Positions 17,363 through 26,909 of a DNA stretch of 46,634 bases are shown here, piece by piece (the stretch's first letter is position 1; each line of letters opens with the position of its first letter). The position numbers and the translations under genes are program-made. The notes beneath the pieces are model-generated. The model saw only the letters and a list, made by a program, of their open reading frames with translations, was not told where the DNA came from and searched no databases. Source of the stretch: Endozoicomonas acroporae (GTDB taxonomy: Bacteria > Pseudomonadota > Gammaproteobacteria > Pseudomonadales > Endozoicomonadaceae); assembly GCF_002864045.1 (NCBI RefSeq), contig NZ_PJPV01000067.1, forward strand, positions 1 to 46,634, given 5' to 3'.

Positions 17363-18739
17363 ATGAGAGCTGATATCGTTATTCTTGCTGCCGGGCAGGG
17401 CAGCCGCATGAAATCCAAACTGCCAAAGGTGCTGCATCGTATCGCTGGCAAGCCCATGCTGGAGCATGTGATTCTCAGTGCCCTGCACACGCAGAGAAAA
17501 GTCGGTGACGGCAAGATTCATGTGGTGATTGGTCACGGCGCAGAGCAGGTAAAACAGGCACTGGGCCACTACGATCTGAACTGGGTGGTTCAGGAAGAGC
17601 AGTTGGGTACCGGCCATGCTGTGCAGCAGGCACTGCCGGGCTGCAAAGGTGCCGATGTGGTGCTGGTGCTCTATGGCGACGTTCCCCTGATTCACTCCTC
17701 TTCCCTGCAGTCTCTGCTGGCGGCCAGTAACGGTGAGCGCCTCGGCCTGCTGACCATCAACCTGGCCAACCCTTCCGGTTATGGCCGGATTATCCGCGAT
17801 GGCTTTGGCAATATTCAGGCCATTGTTGAGGATAAGGACGCCAGCCCGGAGCAGCTGGCCATTAATGAAGTGAATACGGGCATCATGGCCATTCCCGGCA
17901 ATAAGGTCAGTGGCTGGGTTAATGGCCTGAAGAATGAAAATGCCCAGCATGAGTTCTATCTCACCGATATTGTCTCGATGGCCGTGACCGAAGATACCCC
18001 GGTCATTCATGTCCAGCCGCAGCTCCCAATTGAAGTGGAAGGTGTGAACAGCCGTGTCCAGCTGATGGAGCTGGAACGCGCCCGGCAACATCAGCTGGCC
18101 AATAACCTGATGGTGAATGGTGTCACGATTATTGACCCGCATCGTCTGGATATTCGTGGCGACGTCAAGACTGGCCATGACATTACCCTGGACATCAATG
18201 TGGTTCTCGAAGGCAAGGTTGAGCTGGCAGATAACGTTTATATCGAACCCGGTTGTGTGATTCGCAACTCTGTTATCGGGGAAGGTGCCATTATCAAGGC
18301 ACACTCCATTCTTGAAGATGCGGTTGTCGCTGCCGGGTGTGAGGTTGGCCCGTTTGCCCGATTGAGGCCAGGTACCGAACTTAAGGAAAAAGCCCGGGTC
18401 GGCAACTTTGTGGAAATCAAGAAAACCGTGATTGGCAAAGGCAGCAAGGTCAATCACCTCAGCTATGTGGGCGACGCTGAAGTTGGCGATGAGGTGAATG
18501 TTGGTGCTGGCACCATTACCTGCAATTACGACGGTGTCAATAAATTCAGGACGGTGATTGGCGATGGCGCTTTTATCGGCAGCAACAGTTCGCTGGTGGC
18601 TCCTGTGACCATTGGGCGTGGTGCAACCACCGGTGCTGGTTCCACCATTACCAAAGATATTCCCGATGAACAGTTGGCCGTGGCACGTGGCAAGCAGCGC
18701 AATATCGAAGGCTGGCAGCGCCCGGTAAAGAAAGACTGA
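17363..18739 (+). CDS. glmU: Bifunctional UDP-N-acetylglucosamine pyrophosphorylase / glucosamine-1-phosphate N-acetyltransferase
   Basis: GlmU acetylates glucosamine-1-phosphate and then uridylates it to UDP-GlcNAc, the precursor of peptidoglycan and lipid A. The 458-residue protein (E. coli 456) has the N-terminal nucleotidyltransferase domain with LAAGQGSRMKSKLPKVLH, EQLGTGHA and LYGDVPL. The C-terminal left-handed beta-helix carries GPFARLRPG, VGNFVEIKK, GAGTITCNYDG and a terminal GW-RPVKK. The ATG at 17363 has GAGG 5 nt upstream; a TTG at 17345 is less likely. It lies 89 nt before glmS, the usual arrangement. Confidence 0.96.
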   Translation: MRADIVILAAGQGSRMKSKLPKVLHRIAGKPMLEHVILSALHTQRKVGDGKIHVVIGHGAEQVKQALGHYDLNWVVQEEQLGTGHAVQQALPGCKGADVVLVLYGDVPLIHSSSLQSLLAASNGERLGLLTINLANPSGYGRIIRDGFGNIQAIVEDKDASPEQLAINEVNTGIMAIPGNKVSGWVNGLKNENAQHEFYLTDIVSMAVTEDTPVIHVQPQLPIEVEGVNSRVQLMELERARQHQLANNLMVNGVTIIDPHRLDIRGDVKTGHDITLDINVVLEGKVELADNVYIEPGCVIRNSVIGEGAIIKAHSILEDAVVAAGCEVGPFARLRPGTELKEKARVGNFVEIKKTVIGKGSKVNHLSYVGDAEVGDEVNVGAGTITCNYDGVNKFRTVIGDGAFIGSNSSLVAPVTIGRGATTGAGSTITKDIPDEQLAVARGKQRNIEGWQRPVKKD

Positions 18740-18758
18740 GATTTACAGGAAGGGGGGA

Positions 18759-18776
18759 GATGACTCTCAGGTCATC
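18759..18776 (+). other. Intercistronic hairpin between glmU and glmS
   Basis: GATGAC-TCTCAG-GTCATC, extended outward by GG/CC-type pairs, lies in the 89-nt glmU-glmS gap. There is no T-tract. In E. coli the glmUS transcript is cut in this gap and glmS is then controlled by small RNAs; whether that holds here is not visible. Confidence 0.4.
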
Positions 18777-18828
18777 CACTCCATGATGATTTTTGCAACG
18801 TTTATGATGATCCAGGGGATCGACAACT

Positions 18829-20661
18829 ATGTGTGGGATTGTTGGGGCTGTAGCGCAAAGAGATGTAGCAGATATTCTGCTGGAAGGGCTTCGTCGTCTG
18901 GAATACCGGGGCTATGACTCAGCAGGTGTCGCTATTATTAACGACAATGGCGAACTTCACAGAGAAAGGCGTACCGGCAAGGTATCTGAGCTGGCCGAAG
19001 CGGTTTCCCTGAACCCGCTTCGGGGCGGTACCGGCATTGCCCATACCCGCTGGGCCACCCATGGGGCACCCAGTGAGCGTAACGCCCATCCTCACGTATC
19101 AGAAGATCATATTGCCGTTGTTCATAATGGCATTATTGAAAACCATGAAGCATTAAGAGTGTTTCTGCAGGGCGAAGGCTATGTCTTTACCTCGGATACC
19201 GATACGGAAGTTATTGCCCATCTGGTCAGCCTGGAACTCAAGGGCAGCGACTCCCTGCTCGACGCCGTGCAGAAAGCGGTAGCCAGGCTGGAAGGTGCCT
19301 ATGGCATGGTGGTGATGGACTGCAACGACAATGAACGTCTTGTGGTCGCCCGCTCCGGCAGCCCGCTGGTGATTGGGGTCGGTATTGGCGAACACTTTAT
19401 CGCCTCCGACCAGCTGGCACTGTTTCCGGTGACCCGCCGATTCATGTTCCTGGAAGAAGGCGATGTAGCGGAAGTGACCCGCAACGGGGTGACGATTCTG
19501 GATGCTGCTGGCAACCCTGTTGAGCGAGATGCCCGGGACAGCGACATTGAACATGATGCTGGTGATAAAGGCCCTTATCGCCACTACATGCTGAAAGAGA
19601 TCCACGAGCAGCCGGAAGCCATCGCCAATACCCTGGAAGGTCGACTGGGCAAGCATCAGCTGAATCTGGATATCCTGGGCAAAGAAGGTCAGGAGATCCT
19701 CAATAAAACCCGTGCCGTGCAAATCGTCGCCTGCGGTACCAGTTACCATGCCGGTATGGTGGCTCGCTACTGGTTTGAAGAGCTGGCGGGTATTCCCTGC
19801 CGTGTTGAGATTGCCTCTGAGTTCCGCTACCGGAAATTCTTTGTGCCGGAGGATTGCCTGTTTGTCACCATCTCCCAGTCCGGTGAGACCGCCGATACGC
19901 TGGCGGCATTGAAACTGGCGAAAGAGCTGGGCTATATGGCTTCACTGAGTATTTGTAATGTGCCGGGCTCTTCCATGGTGCGGGAATCGGATATCGCCAT
20001 GATGACCCGGGCCGGTGCAGAAATTGGCGTGGCATCCACCAAGGCATTTACCACCCAGTTAACGGCACTGCTGATGCTGGTGACGGCCATTGGCCGTCAT
20101 ACGGGAATGACCCCGGAACAGGAATCCAATGTTGTTTCAGCATTACGAAATCTGCCACACATCCTGAAGAGTACCCTGGCCCTGAGTGATGACATTGAAG
20201 ACATGGCGGAAGCCTTTGCCGATAAGCATCACAGTCTGTTCCTGGGCCGTGGTACCCAGTACCCCATCGCCATGGAAGGGGCTCTGAAGCTTAAAGAGAT
20301 TTCCTATATCCATGCCGAAGCCTACGCGGCCGGTGAACTGAAGCATGGCCCGCTGGCCCTGATCGATAACGATATGCCGGTAATTGTGGTGGCACCGAAC
20401 AACGACCTGCTGGAAAAACTGAAATCCAATATGGAAGAGGTGCGGGCAAGAGGCGGACAGCTGTTTGTCTTTGCGGATAAACAGGCCAACCTGACCGAGA
20501 CCGAAGGTGTCCGGGTTCTGCCAGTGGACGAGGTGCCGGAAGTGGTTGCCCCGATTCTTTACACCATTCCCCTCCAGCTGCTCTCTTATTATGTGGCGAT
20601 TATCAAGGGTACCGATGTTGATCAGCCGCGCAACCTGGCCAAAAGTGTGACGGTTGAATAA
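18829..20661 (+). CDS. glmS: Glutamine-fructose-6-phosphate aminotransferase (isomerizing)
   Basis: GlmS makes glucosamine-6-phosphate from fructose-6-phosphate and glutamine. The 610-residue protein (E. coli 609) begins [13 protein letters not shown] with the nucleophilic cysteine exposed after Met removal. It carries the glutaminase motifs ([19 protein letters not shown]), two SIS sugar-isomerase domains ([29 protein letters not shown]) and the conserved C-terminus [12 protein letters not shown]. Its 3' end is the usual recognition site of Tn7 TnsD, and a Tn7-like element begins 25 nt after the stop. The gene itself is intact. Confidence 0.97.
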   Translation: MCGIVGAVAQRDVADILLEGLRRLEYRGYDSAGVAIINDNGELHRERRTGKVSELAEAVSLNPLRGGTGIAHTRWATHGAPSERNAHPHVSEDHIAVVHNGIIENHEALRVFLQGEGYVFTSDTDTEVIAHLVSLELKGSDSLLDAVQKAVARLEGAYGMVVMDCNDNERLVVARSGSPLVIGVGIGEHFIASDQLALFPVTRRFMFLEEGDVAEVTRNGVTILDAAGNPVERDARDSDIEHDAGDKGPYRHYMLKEIHEQPEAIANTLEGRLGKHQLNLDILGKEGQEILNKTRAVQIVACGTSYHAGMVARYWFEELAGIPCRVEIASEFRYRKFFVPEDCLFVTISQSGETADTLAALKLAKELGYMASLSICNVPGSSMVRESDIAMMTRAGAEIGVASTKAFTTQLTALLMLVTAIGRHTGMTPEQESNVVSALRNLPHILKSTLALSDDIEDMAEAFADKHHSLFLGRGTQYPIAMEGALKLKEISYIHAEAYAAGELKHGPLALIDNDMPVIVVAPNNDLLEKLKSNMEEVRARGGQLFVFADKQANLTETEGVRVLPVDEVPEVVAPILYTIPLQLLSYYVAIIKGTDVDQPRNLAKSVTVE

Positions 20662-20686
20662 TTCGGGTATTTGGTGGCAGTGATGT
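20625..20686 (+). other. attTn7 site: glmS 3' end and insertion point
   Basis: TnsD of Tn7 binds the conserved last codons of glmS, and insertion occurs about 25 nt beyond the stop. Here exactly 25 nt (20662-20686) separate the TAA from the transposon terminus. The five bases next to the terminus, GATGT (20682-20686), are the predicted target-site duplication. The second copy was not found in the window. Confidence 0.85.
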
Positions 20687-20765
20687 TGTGGGTTGACAAA
20701 AAACTATCATACTTTGCTGGATTCTGAGTTATGCTGAGGTTATTGGCATAGCTCGGACGCTTGGT

Positions 20766-21635
20766 ATGAATAACTATAAGGATTTTCTGAAGCCACAGCC
20801 GAGGATTATTGTTGATCTACTGGAATCAGCGATAATCAAGAGGCTGACAAAAGAAAAGCGGGGACAAGGCTTTGGAATGGATTACAAGCCATTCTTAACC
20901 GTTCGCGATGTACCCAGTAAAGGTCGCGTGCACAGGCGGCCTTCCATCACCCATGGTCGAATTGTTCACCTTCTCTCTGACTTGGAGCTTGCAGTATTTC
21001 TTTTGTTCGACTGGATGCCTGATGTTGTTGATATCCGTGAACAGTTTCCTCTTGATCCAGAAAAAACGCTCACTATTTCGAAGCGTACCGGAATCAAACA
21101 CCCAGCAGCTAAAGGCACTCTGCAAGTCATGTCGACGGATCTATTTGTTGATTTCGACCGTGACGGGCAGATTGTCAGTCAGGCCATCTCAGTCAAATAC
21201 CGCGATGACCTTGAAGATCCCCGTGTTGTTGAAAAGCAAGAACTGGAGCGACGTTATTGGGAGGCAGCAGCCATTGAATGGTTTCTGTTTACGGAAAATG
21301 AAATTCCAGTCACGCTAATCCAAAATATTAAGTGGTTGATTCCCCACCTATATAGCTATGAACTGGATAGTAATGCCCAATGGTCCACATTCAGTAGAGT
21401 GCTTAAGGCGATCGAAACTTTCCCGGAAAACAAAATTGCTATGGTGATGAGGCAATTGGATGAGCAGCAGTCTCAAAAAGCGGGAACCCACTTGCAATAT
21501 CTCCGACACCTGCTTGCACAGGGAGCATTCACTTGGGATATGGCAGAAATCAATCATCGTTCCCTTAGAACAGGTCAGCTGGTTCCTTCGAAGCACTGGC
21601 TGAATGAGGACTATGAATATGTTTATGCCCAATGA
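20766..21635 (+). CDS. tnsA: Tn7-like transposase subunit TnsA (5'-end endonuclease)
   Basis: TnsA cuts the 5' ends of the transposon and, with TnsB, forms the heteromeric transposase that gives cut-and-paste movement. The 289-residue product (Tn7 TnsA 273) keeps the restriction-enzyme-like active site: Glu74 in LSDLELAVF, Asp125 in STDLFVDF and Lys144 in AISVKYR. The C-terminal TnsC-interacting, helix-turn-helix-like domain is present. The ATG at 20766 has a weak ribosome-binding site. It lies 79 nt inside the transposon end, and tnsB overlaps its 3' end. Confidence 0.93.
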   Translation: MNNYKDFLKPQPRIIVDLLESAIIKRLTKEKRGQGFGMDYKPFLTVRDVPSKGRVHRRPSITHGRIVHLLSDLELAVFLLFDWMPDVVDIREQFPLDPEKTLTISKRTGIKHPAAKGTLQVMSTDLFVDFDRDGQIVSQAISVKYRDDLEDPRVVEKQELERRYWEAAAIEWFLFTENEIPVTLIQNIKWLIPHLYSYELDSNAQWSTFSRVLKAIETFPENKIAMVMRQLDEQQSQKAGTHLQYLRHLLAQGAFTWDMAEINHRSLRTGQLVPSKHWLNEDYEYVYAQ

Positions 21636-23730
21636 TGTTTATCTGATCTCTCAGAAACGGGTGCGAGTATTGTGGTCTAACCGGCAGGGAATCGTCTGGA
21701 TTGATATTGATGATGAGCGAGCCTTACCTGAAATAGCACCAAGAAGTGAGTTTGAGCACTTGATGGCTAAAGGTGAGCTGCAGGGAATAAAAGACCCGTA
21801 CCTCAATATCTCAATGAAGCCACCAAAACAGGGTTCTCGTGCTGAAGAAGTACAGAAAAGGGCTTGGGAAGTTATTGAATCATTGGTTATGAAAGAACCT
21901 GAAATCTATCAACGGTCAGAAAGAGGTCAGCTTCTAACTCAAGCACTAAAAGAAAGTGGCTCAACCAAGCAGACCATTTACCGATGGCTTCGTCGATATT
22001 GGCAGCTTGGCTTGTGCAAAAACTCACTAACAGCACGTTATGATCTATGCGGTGGATTAGGAAAGACAAAAACTCCGGGCAGCAAAAAGCTGGGAGCCCC
22101 AAGAACCACAACGCCTGGCACAGGTATCAATGTTGATGATCAGGTGAAAGCACTGTTTCGTGTAGCTATCGAAAAGTGCCTGCTGCACGAGGGAGAGTAT
22201 GAGTTTGATTACGCTTATAATCAGGTTCTTATTGCATTTGGTGTGCCGATACCGTGTAAAGCAGACGATTTGCTCAATGTTCCCACAGAGCGACAGTTCA
22301 AATACTTCTACGAAAAAGAATACTCACCCATTGAGATTACGCAAAAACGAAAAGGCGAAGTAAACTACCTGAAAGACTTCCGTCCCGTGCTGGGAACATC
22401 TACAGCAGAAGTGGCTGGCCCTGGCAGTCGTTATCAGATTGATGCGACCATTGCAGATGTCTACCTTGTTTCAGAGCAGAATCGAGAGAAAATCATAGGG
22501 CGCCCAACCTTTTATTTAGTGGTTGATGTCTTCAGCCGGGCGATTGTCGGAATGTATGTTGGTTTGGAGAATCCGTCATGGGTGTCTGCAATGGAAGCCT
22601 TGGCAAACGCGATGACTGATAAGGTGGCTTATTGTGCTGAGTTTGGCATAAATATCACCGAAGATGAGTGGTCGATGTCGGGATTGCCTGAAGCAATTAT
22701 TGGTGACAGAGGTGAGCTATTAGGTCGTCATATTGAGATTTTAAGTCAATCATTCAATGTCAATATTGAAAACACACCACCGTACCGGGCTGACTGGAAA
22801 GGTGTAGTGGAGAGATATTTCCGAAGCCTGCAGGTTAAGATGAAACCGTTTGTTGAAGGCTATGTGACTGGGAATGTGATTGGCAAAAAACGTCACGGGA
22901 AAGATTATCGGCAAGATGGGATTCATACCCTACGCGAATTTACCCAGATGCTCATTAAAATTGTTCTTTATTATAACAATGAACACACTATTTCAACCTA
23001 TGACCCTGATCCTGATATTCCTCCTGAACTTCCATTCAACCCAGCCACACTCTGGAACTGGGGTATAGAGTACCGAACTGGTCGCTTGAGAAGACCTGCT
23101 GAAGAACTTGTTAAAGTGAATCTGCTGCCTCATACGACAGCTTCTGTCACGGAACACGGGCTCAAACTTTTTGGTTGCTATTACACCTGTAAAGAGGCAA
23201 TTGACTGGGGATGGTTTGAGGTTAATTACAGTGGACCTAAAACAGTCACTGTGGCTTATGATCTTTTTTCATCAAATATCATCTATATACGGCCTTCAAG
23301 CTCCTATGCAGATTACATAGAAGCCAGCCTCACACAAAGAAGCCGTGCGTTTAGGGATCTGACCATATGGGAAGTCTGGGAGAGAAATAACGTCAGAACT
23401 TCAACAGCAGCAACGTCAAAATTAAAAAAACGTGCTGGATCAGTGAATCTCGTTCACGATTTGGAGCAGATCGCAAAAAGATCCAAGGCAGAAAAGCCTG
23501 AAAAGCAGACATTGACAAAGGCGGAGAAAGTAAAAGGAATATCCGATAATAAGAGACAAGAACGCCAGTATGAACGTACGAAGAAAGGCGGTCAGGAGCG
23601 AGAGCAGAGAGAAACAGCTTCAGCAGATGTTATTCAGCTTCATCAGCCTCAACAAGAAAGAAAAAGTTTTAAGTTACCCTCCCGATTAAAAGATCTGCTG
23701 AAGGAAGAGCATGATGACGACCAAAACTGA
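21619..23730 (+). CDS. tnsB: Tn7-like transposase subunit TnsB (DDE recombinase)
   Basis: TnsB binds both transposon ends and cuts and joins the 3' strands. The ~703-residue protein (Tn7 TnsB 702) has an N-terminal DNA-binding region with a helix-turn-helix (STKQTIYRWLRRYWQLG), an rve/DDE core and a basic C-terminus that contacts TnsC. The DDE triad is Asp275 (YQIDATIADVYLV), Asp363 (IIGDRGELLG) and Glu398 (WKGVVERYFRSLQ), numbered from the ATG at 21619. The spacings, 88 and 35, are the same as in Tn7. The start is set at 21619 because GAGG lies 9 nt upstream; ATGs at 21604 and 21613 are also in frame. It overlaps tnsA by 17 nt. Confidence 0.94.
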   Translation: MFMPNDVYLISQKRVRVLWSNRQGIVWIDIDDERALPEIAPRSEFEHLMAKGELQGIKDPYLNISMKPPKQGSRAEEVQKRAWEVIESLVMKEPEIYQRSERGQLLTQALKESGSTKQTIYRWLRRYWQLGLCKNSLTARYDLCGGLGKTKTPGSKKLGAPRTTTPGTGINVDDQVKALFRVAIEKCLLHEGEYEFDYAYNQVLIAFGVPIPCKADDLLNVPTERQFKYFYEKEYSPIEITQKRKGEVNYLKDFRPVLGTSTAEVAGPGSRYQIDATIADVYLVSEQNREKIIGRPTFYLVVDVFSRAIVGMYVGLENPSWVSAMEALANAMTDKVAYCAEFGINITEDEWSMSGLPEAIIGDRGELLGRHIEILSQSFNVNIENTPPYRADWKGVVERYFRSLQVKMKPFVEGYVTGNVIGKKRHGKDYRQDGIHTLREFTQMLIKIVLYYNNEHTISTYDPDPDIPPELPFNPATLWNWGIEYRTGRLRRPAEELVKVNLLPHTTASVTEHGLKLFGCYYTCKEAIDWGWFEVNYSGPKTVTVAYDLFSSNIIYIRPSSSYADYIEASLTQRSRAFRDLTIWEVWERNNVRTSTAATSKLKKRAGSVNLVHDLEQIAKRSKAEKPEKQTLTKAEKVKGISDNKRQERQYERTKKGGQEREQRETASADVIQLHQPQQERKSFKLPSRLKDLLKEEHDDDQN

Positions 23731-25365
23731 ATTGCAACGATTTCCAGTTGCAGAATATAAAGATATCGGCTTACCAGAATATACAGAGAACCCCCTTATT
23801 GCGGCTTTGCCAGAAATTCTAAGCCCAGTTGATACAGTAGAAAAGTTGACCAAGAGGCCTATATTTCATGCCAATGAAGTCAACCTGGAAGGCCATGTCA
23901 GAGTTCATGCTATTGCTCGACTGCGCAGAAATTTTTTGTTCCTCAGACAACGCACTTGGTGTTAGAGCAGAAGTTGTCAGAGTTAATCAGGGTTAGTTAT
24001 CTGGGACGAAATCCGAAAACTGCCACCTTCAAGCGTAAATTGAATGCCATTAGAGACCTGTTAAAAAAACAAGACCTAACATCTTATGTTCATGACGATA
24101 TGGTGAATTCGACAGCCTCATCAACAACCCTGGCAGGGATATCAGGTGCAGGAAAGTCCACCGCTACCAATATTATTTTAAACACCTATCCCCGAGTCAT
24201 TTACCACCCGGAGTATCACTTGCTGCAAGTGCCCTGGATCAAAGTTGACTGCCCTTACGATGGATCTCTATCCGAGTTTTGTGAGAGCTTCTTTATTGCC
24301 TTGGATAGGCGGCTGAATACTAACTACCGTCAAAAGTACACATCGGGTAAGACCAGTATCGGAAAAATGATTGCTGATGTTGCAGACCTGTGCCTGATAC
24401 ATGCCATTGGCTTACTGGTTGTGGATGAATTTCAGCACATGAACCTTGCCAAGAGTGGTGGCGAAAAGAAGATGATCAACTTTCTTGTCACCCTCGTAAA
24501 CGTGGTAGAAGTGTCTGTAGTGTTAATTGGCACCCCAAAAGCACTTAAGCTATTTGCCAATGAGTTTCGTCAGGCTCGGAGAGCAAGTGGCTCAGGTAGC
24601 CTCGTATGGGACCGGCTATCATTTGATGAAAGCTGGGATGATTTTCTTGATGAGATCTGGGATTACCAATGGTTAAAATCTCCCATCCCAAGGAATGAAG
24701 TCATAACAAATAAGCTCTACGAGTTAAGTCAGGGGGTACCGGATATACTGGTTAAACTGTTTTGTATCGCACAGGCAAGGGCAATACTTATGGCTGAGGA
24801 GCCAGGAGAGGAGTGTTTATCTTCTGACCTGCTTGATGATATTTTTGAAGAGCAATTTTCGATTGTAAAGCCAATGCTGACAGCATTGGGAAGCAACGAT
24901 ACGAATAAAATAGAGCGTTGTGGAGATTTAATTATTCCCGAAATCGACAGTACTCTTATTATTGCTTTCGACCATCTGAAGCCCAAACCGCTCAACAGGC
25001 ACAAGAAGGTTGATATGGGAGAAGCTTCTCAAACCAGTGTCGCTAACGACGCAAGAGCTGCTTTGGTTTCAATGGGGGTGGCGGATGATATCGCTGAACC
25101 CTTGGTAAGAGATGCTGTTGAAGCGAATCCCGAACTACAGCTAATACAAATTATTCAGCATGCGACGACAGCCTTGAGTGGCTTGTCACAGAAACCAAAA
25201 AAATCAAAGGAAAAAGAAAAAGCACCACTAACCTGTCCAGAAAACTGGTCACAGCTGAAATCGCCGGATATGCGAAAATTGTATGCGGATAAAACGGGAG
25301 CAATGTATGAATTGCTTGCTGAACACTCGGTGATTTACCCAGTAGAGACTCTACTGGCAGGCTAA
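23711..25365 (+). CDS. tnsC: Tn7-like AAA+ regulator TnsC, in two frames joined by a -1 shift
   Basis: TnsC is the ATPase that links the target selectors TnsD/TnsE to the TnsAB transposase. The N-terminal part (23711-23965) matches Tn7 TnsC residues 1-75 (YTENPLIAALPEI, then VRVHAIARL). The rest lies in the -1 frame (FVPQTTHLVLEQ, SYLGRNPKTATF). A shift at 23929-23935 gives one protein of 551 residues, against 555 in Tn7. Walker A is GISGAGKST (about 143-151) and Walker B is LLVVDEFQ (about 236-242). Without a shift only an 84-residue peptide is made, stopping at 23963-23965. The ATG at 23711 overlaps tnsB by 20 nt and has AAGGA upstream. The break could be programmed, a mutation or a sequence error; see the adjoining signal. 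Confidence 0.85.
23929..23982 (+). other. Candidate programmed -1 frameshift signal in tnsC
   Basis: The in-frame heptamer A_AAT_TTT (23929-23935) has the X_XXY_YYZ form. After a six-nt spacer, CTCAGACAAC (23942-23951) can pair with GTTGTCAGAG (23973-23982): nine pairs with a single A-A mismatch and a 21-nt loop. The zero-frame stop TAG (23963-23965) lies in that loop. A -1 slip gives exactly the frame that restores the TnsC homology. Heptamer, spacer and stem are seen directly; function is inferred. Confidence 0.6.
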
Positions 25366-25367
25366 GC

Positions 25368-26909
25368 ATGGTGCTTTCCTATTTTCCAGTACCCTATCCT
25401 GATGAGCTGCTTTACAGCATCATTGCACGATACGGGATTCACACAGGGCAATCGGGTAACCGGAAAGCAATACTACGGGACGTATTTGGTACTGATACGG
25501 CTACCGCTATTCCTGATTTGCCGAGCCACCTTCGTTATCTTGTTCAGCATGTAGGACAGGTATGGCAAATTTCCGAAAAAGACATTATCAAACGCTACAC
25601 TCTGGCACCATTTTATTTACCATTTCTGAAGCCTGACCTTGCTGAAAAAATCGTCAGCTCCATGAATTCCAACCGGGGAGGTGATATTCATACACGTTGT
25701 GGGATATCAGCTGGAGCCCTGACTCAACCGGCATTCTTTCGTTACTGCCCTTCCTGCGTTCAACAGCAAAACGAGCAGTTTGGTGAGTCCTGTTGGTTAA
25801 GAAGTCATCATATACCGGGCATTGATGTCTGCATCTATCATAGTCAGGAGTTACTCTCTGCAAAATCCTATTTTCATTCAAGGCATAAGCACCTTTTCTC
25901 CCCTGCTGTGAGAGAGGTTACAGACCAGACGTCGGCCCATGTTGAACTGAAAGATATTGAAATAAAACTGCATCGCCTATACAGCAGTCTAATGGGCTTA
26001 CAGAAAATTACAGGATTGAGCAGCCATCAATGGACAGTCTTTTATAAGCAACTTGCCGATCAATTGGGGTTTAAAAAAGGGAGCCGTGTTGACCATCAAA
26101 GTATACGACGGCATATTGAAAATGACTGGTTTGGCACATGCCTGAACAGGAGCCCGCAGGTAGCTGCACACTATAGCTGGCTAACTCAAATGTTCAGAAA
26201 GCACCGAAAGTCTTTTCATCCTATCCGACACATGATGGTATGGGCATCTCTGCTACCGGAAGTACCCGTAAAAACAATTTTCACAAGGGTTAGTCGACTT
26301 CCTGCAGAACCAGATAAGAAAGGCACATTCCCCCTCCAGGTAACTCAGCCAACAATAAAAACGAGAGAGTATCGTCAGGCCTGGCTGATGTTATTGAAAA
26401 AGTATCCTGATATTGGTATTAAAGCACTTCGATCTACAGGCGAGCGTGGAGCACTTTATGCCTGGTTATATCGTCATGATCGACAATGGTTGATGAGCCA
26501 TCGCCCAGATAAAGTGGTCAATCATTCGAAACAAGGCAAGGTTGACTATGGAAAGTGGGATGAAGAAAATGTGCTGGCTTTAGCCTGTGCCTTCAAAACA
26601 CTCAATAAAAAATCAGGTAGATGTCGTTTAAGTCGAACCTTTCTGGTTAAGCAACTACCCAGACATGTATCTGTGGATAAGCACTTGAAAAAGTTACCAA
26701 AAACCAGACAGTGGCTGTTGGGTCATGCAGAAAGTATTGAGGATTTCCAGCTGTTTCGAGTACTGAATGCTGCGGAGGAGCTCAAGCGACAGAATTTACC
26801 GCTTAAACGTTGGCGGTTATTACGGGTTGCGGGTATCAGGTTTGAGTCTGTGACAAAGAGGATAGAAACAGTTATCCAGAAATTAGAGCAACAGCGGAGC
26901 CTTGATTGA
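25368..26909 (+). CDS. tnsD: Tn7-like target selector TnsD (TniQ family), glmS-site specific
   Basis: TnsD binds the 3' end of glmS and recruits TnsC, directing insertion to attTn7. The 513-residue protein (Tn7 TnsD 508) has the TniQ N-terminal domain (FPVPYPDELLYSIIARYG) with a zinc-binding set C127, C130, C155 and H158 (RYCPSCVQQQ, VCIYHSQ). Long similarity to Tn7 TnsD continues to the C-terminus (GALYAWLYRHDRQWL, LPLKRWRLLRVAG). Its full length and the element's position beside glmS agree. It starts 2 nt after the tnsC stop, with AGG upstream of the ATG. Confidence 0.93.
   Translation: MVLSYFPVPYPDELLYSIIARYGIHTGQSGNRKAILRDVFGTDTATAIPDLPSHLRYLVQHVGQVWQISEKDIIKRYTLAPFYLPFLKPDLAEKIVSSMNSNRGGDIHTRCGISAGALTQPAFFRYCPSCVQQQNEQFGESCWLRSHHIPGIDVCIYHSQELLSAKSYFHSRHKHLFSPAVREVTDQTSAHVELKDIEIKLHRLYSSLMGLQKITGLSSHQWTVFYKQLADQLGFKKGSRVDHQSIRRHIENDWFGTCLNRSPQVAAHYSWLTQMFRKHRKSFHPIRHMMVWASLLPEVPVKTIFTRVSRLPAEPDKKGTFPLQVTQPTIKTREYRQAWLMLLKKYPDIGIKALRSTGERGALYAWLYRHDRQWLMSHRPDKVVNHSKQGKVDYGKWDEENVLALACAFKTLNKKSGRCRLSRTFLVKQLPRHVSVDKHLKKLPKTRQWLLGHAESIEDFQLFRVLNAAEELKRQNLPLKRWRLLRVAGIRFESVTKRIETVIQKLEQQRSLD

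Noticed and set aside
17315..18457. A 380-residue minus-strand frame opposite glmU
   Set aside because: Shadow of glmU; composition is His/Gln/Asn rich with no recognisable domain.
23956..25365. TnsC starting independently at the TTG at 23956
   Set aside because: This would drop the conserved first ~80 residues, which are present just upstream in the +1-related frame, and there is no ribosome-binding site.
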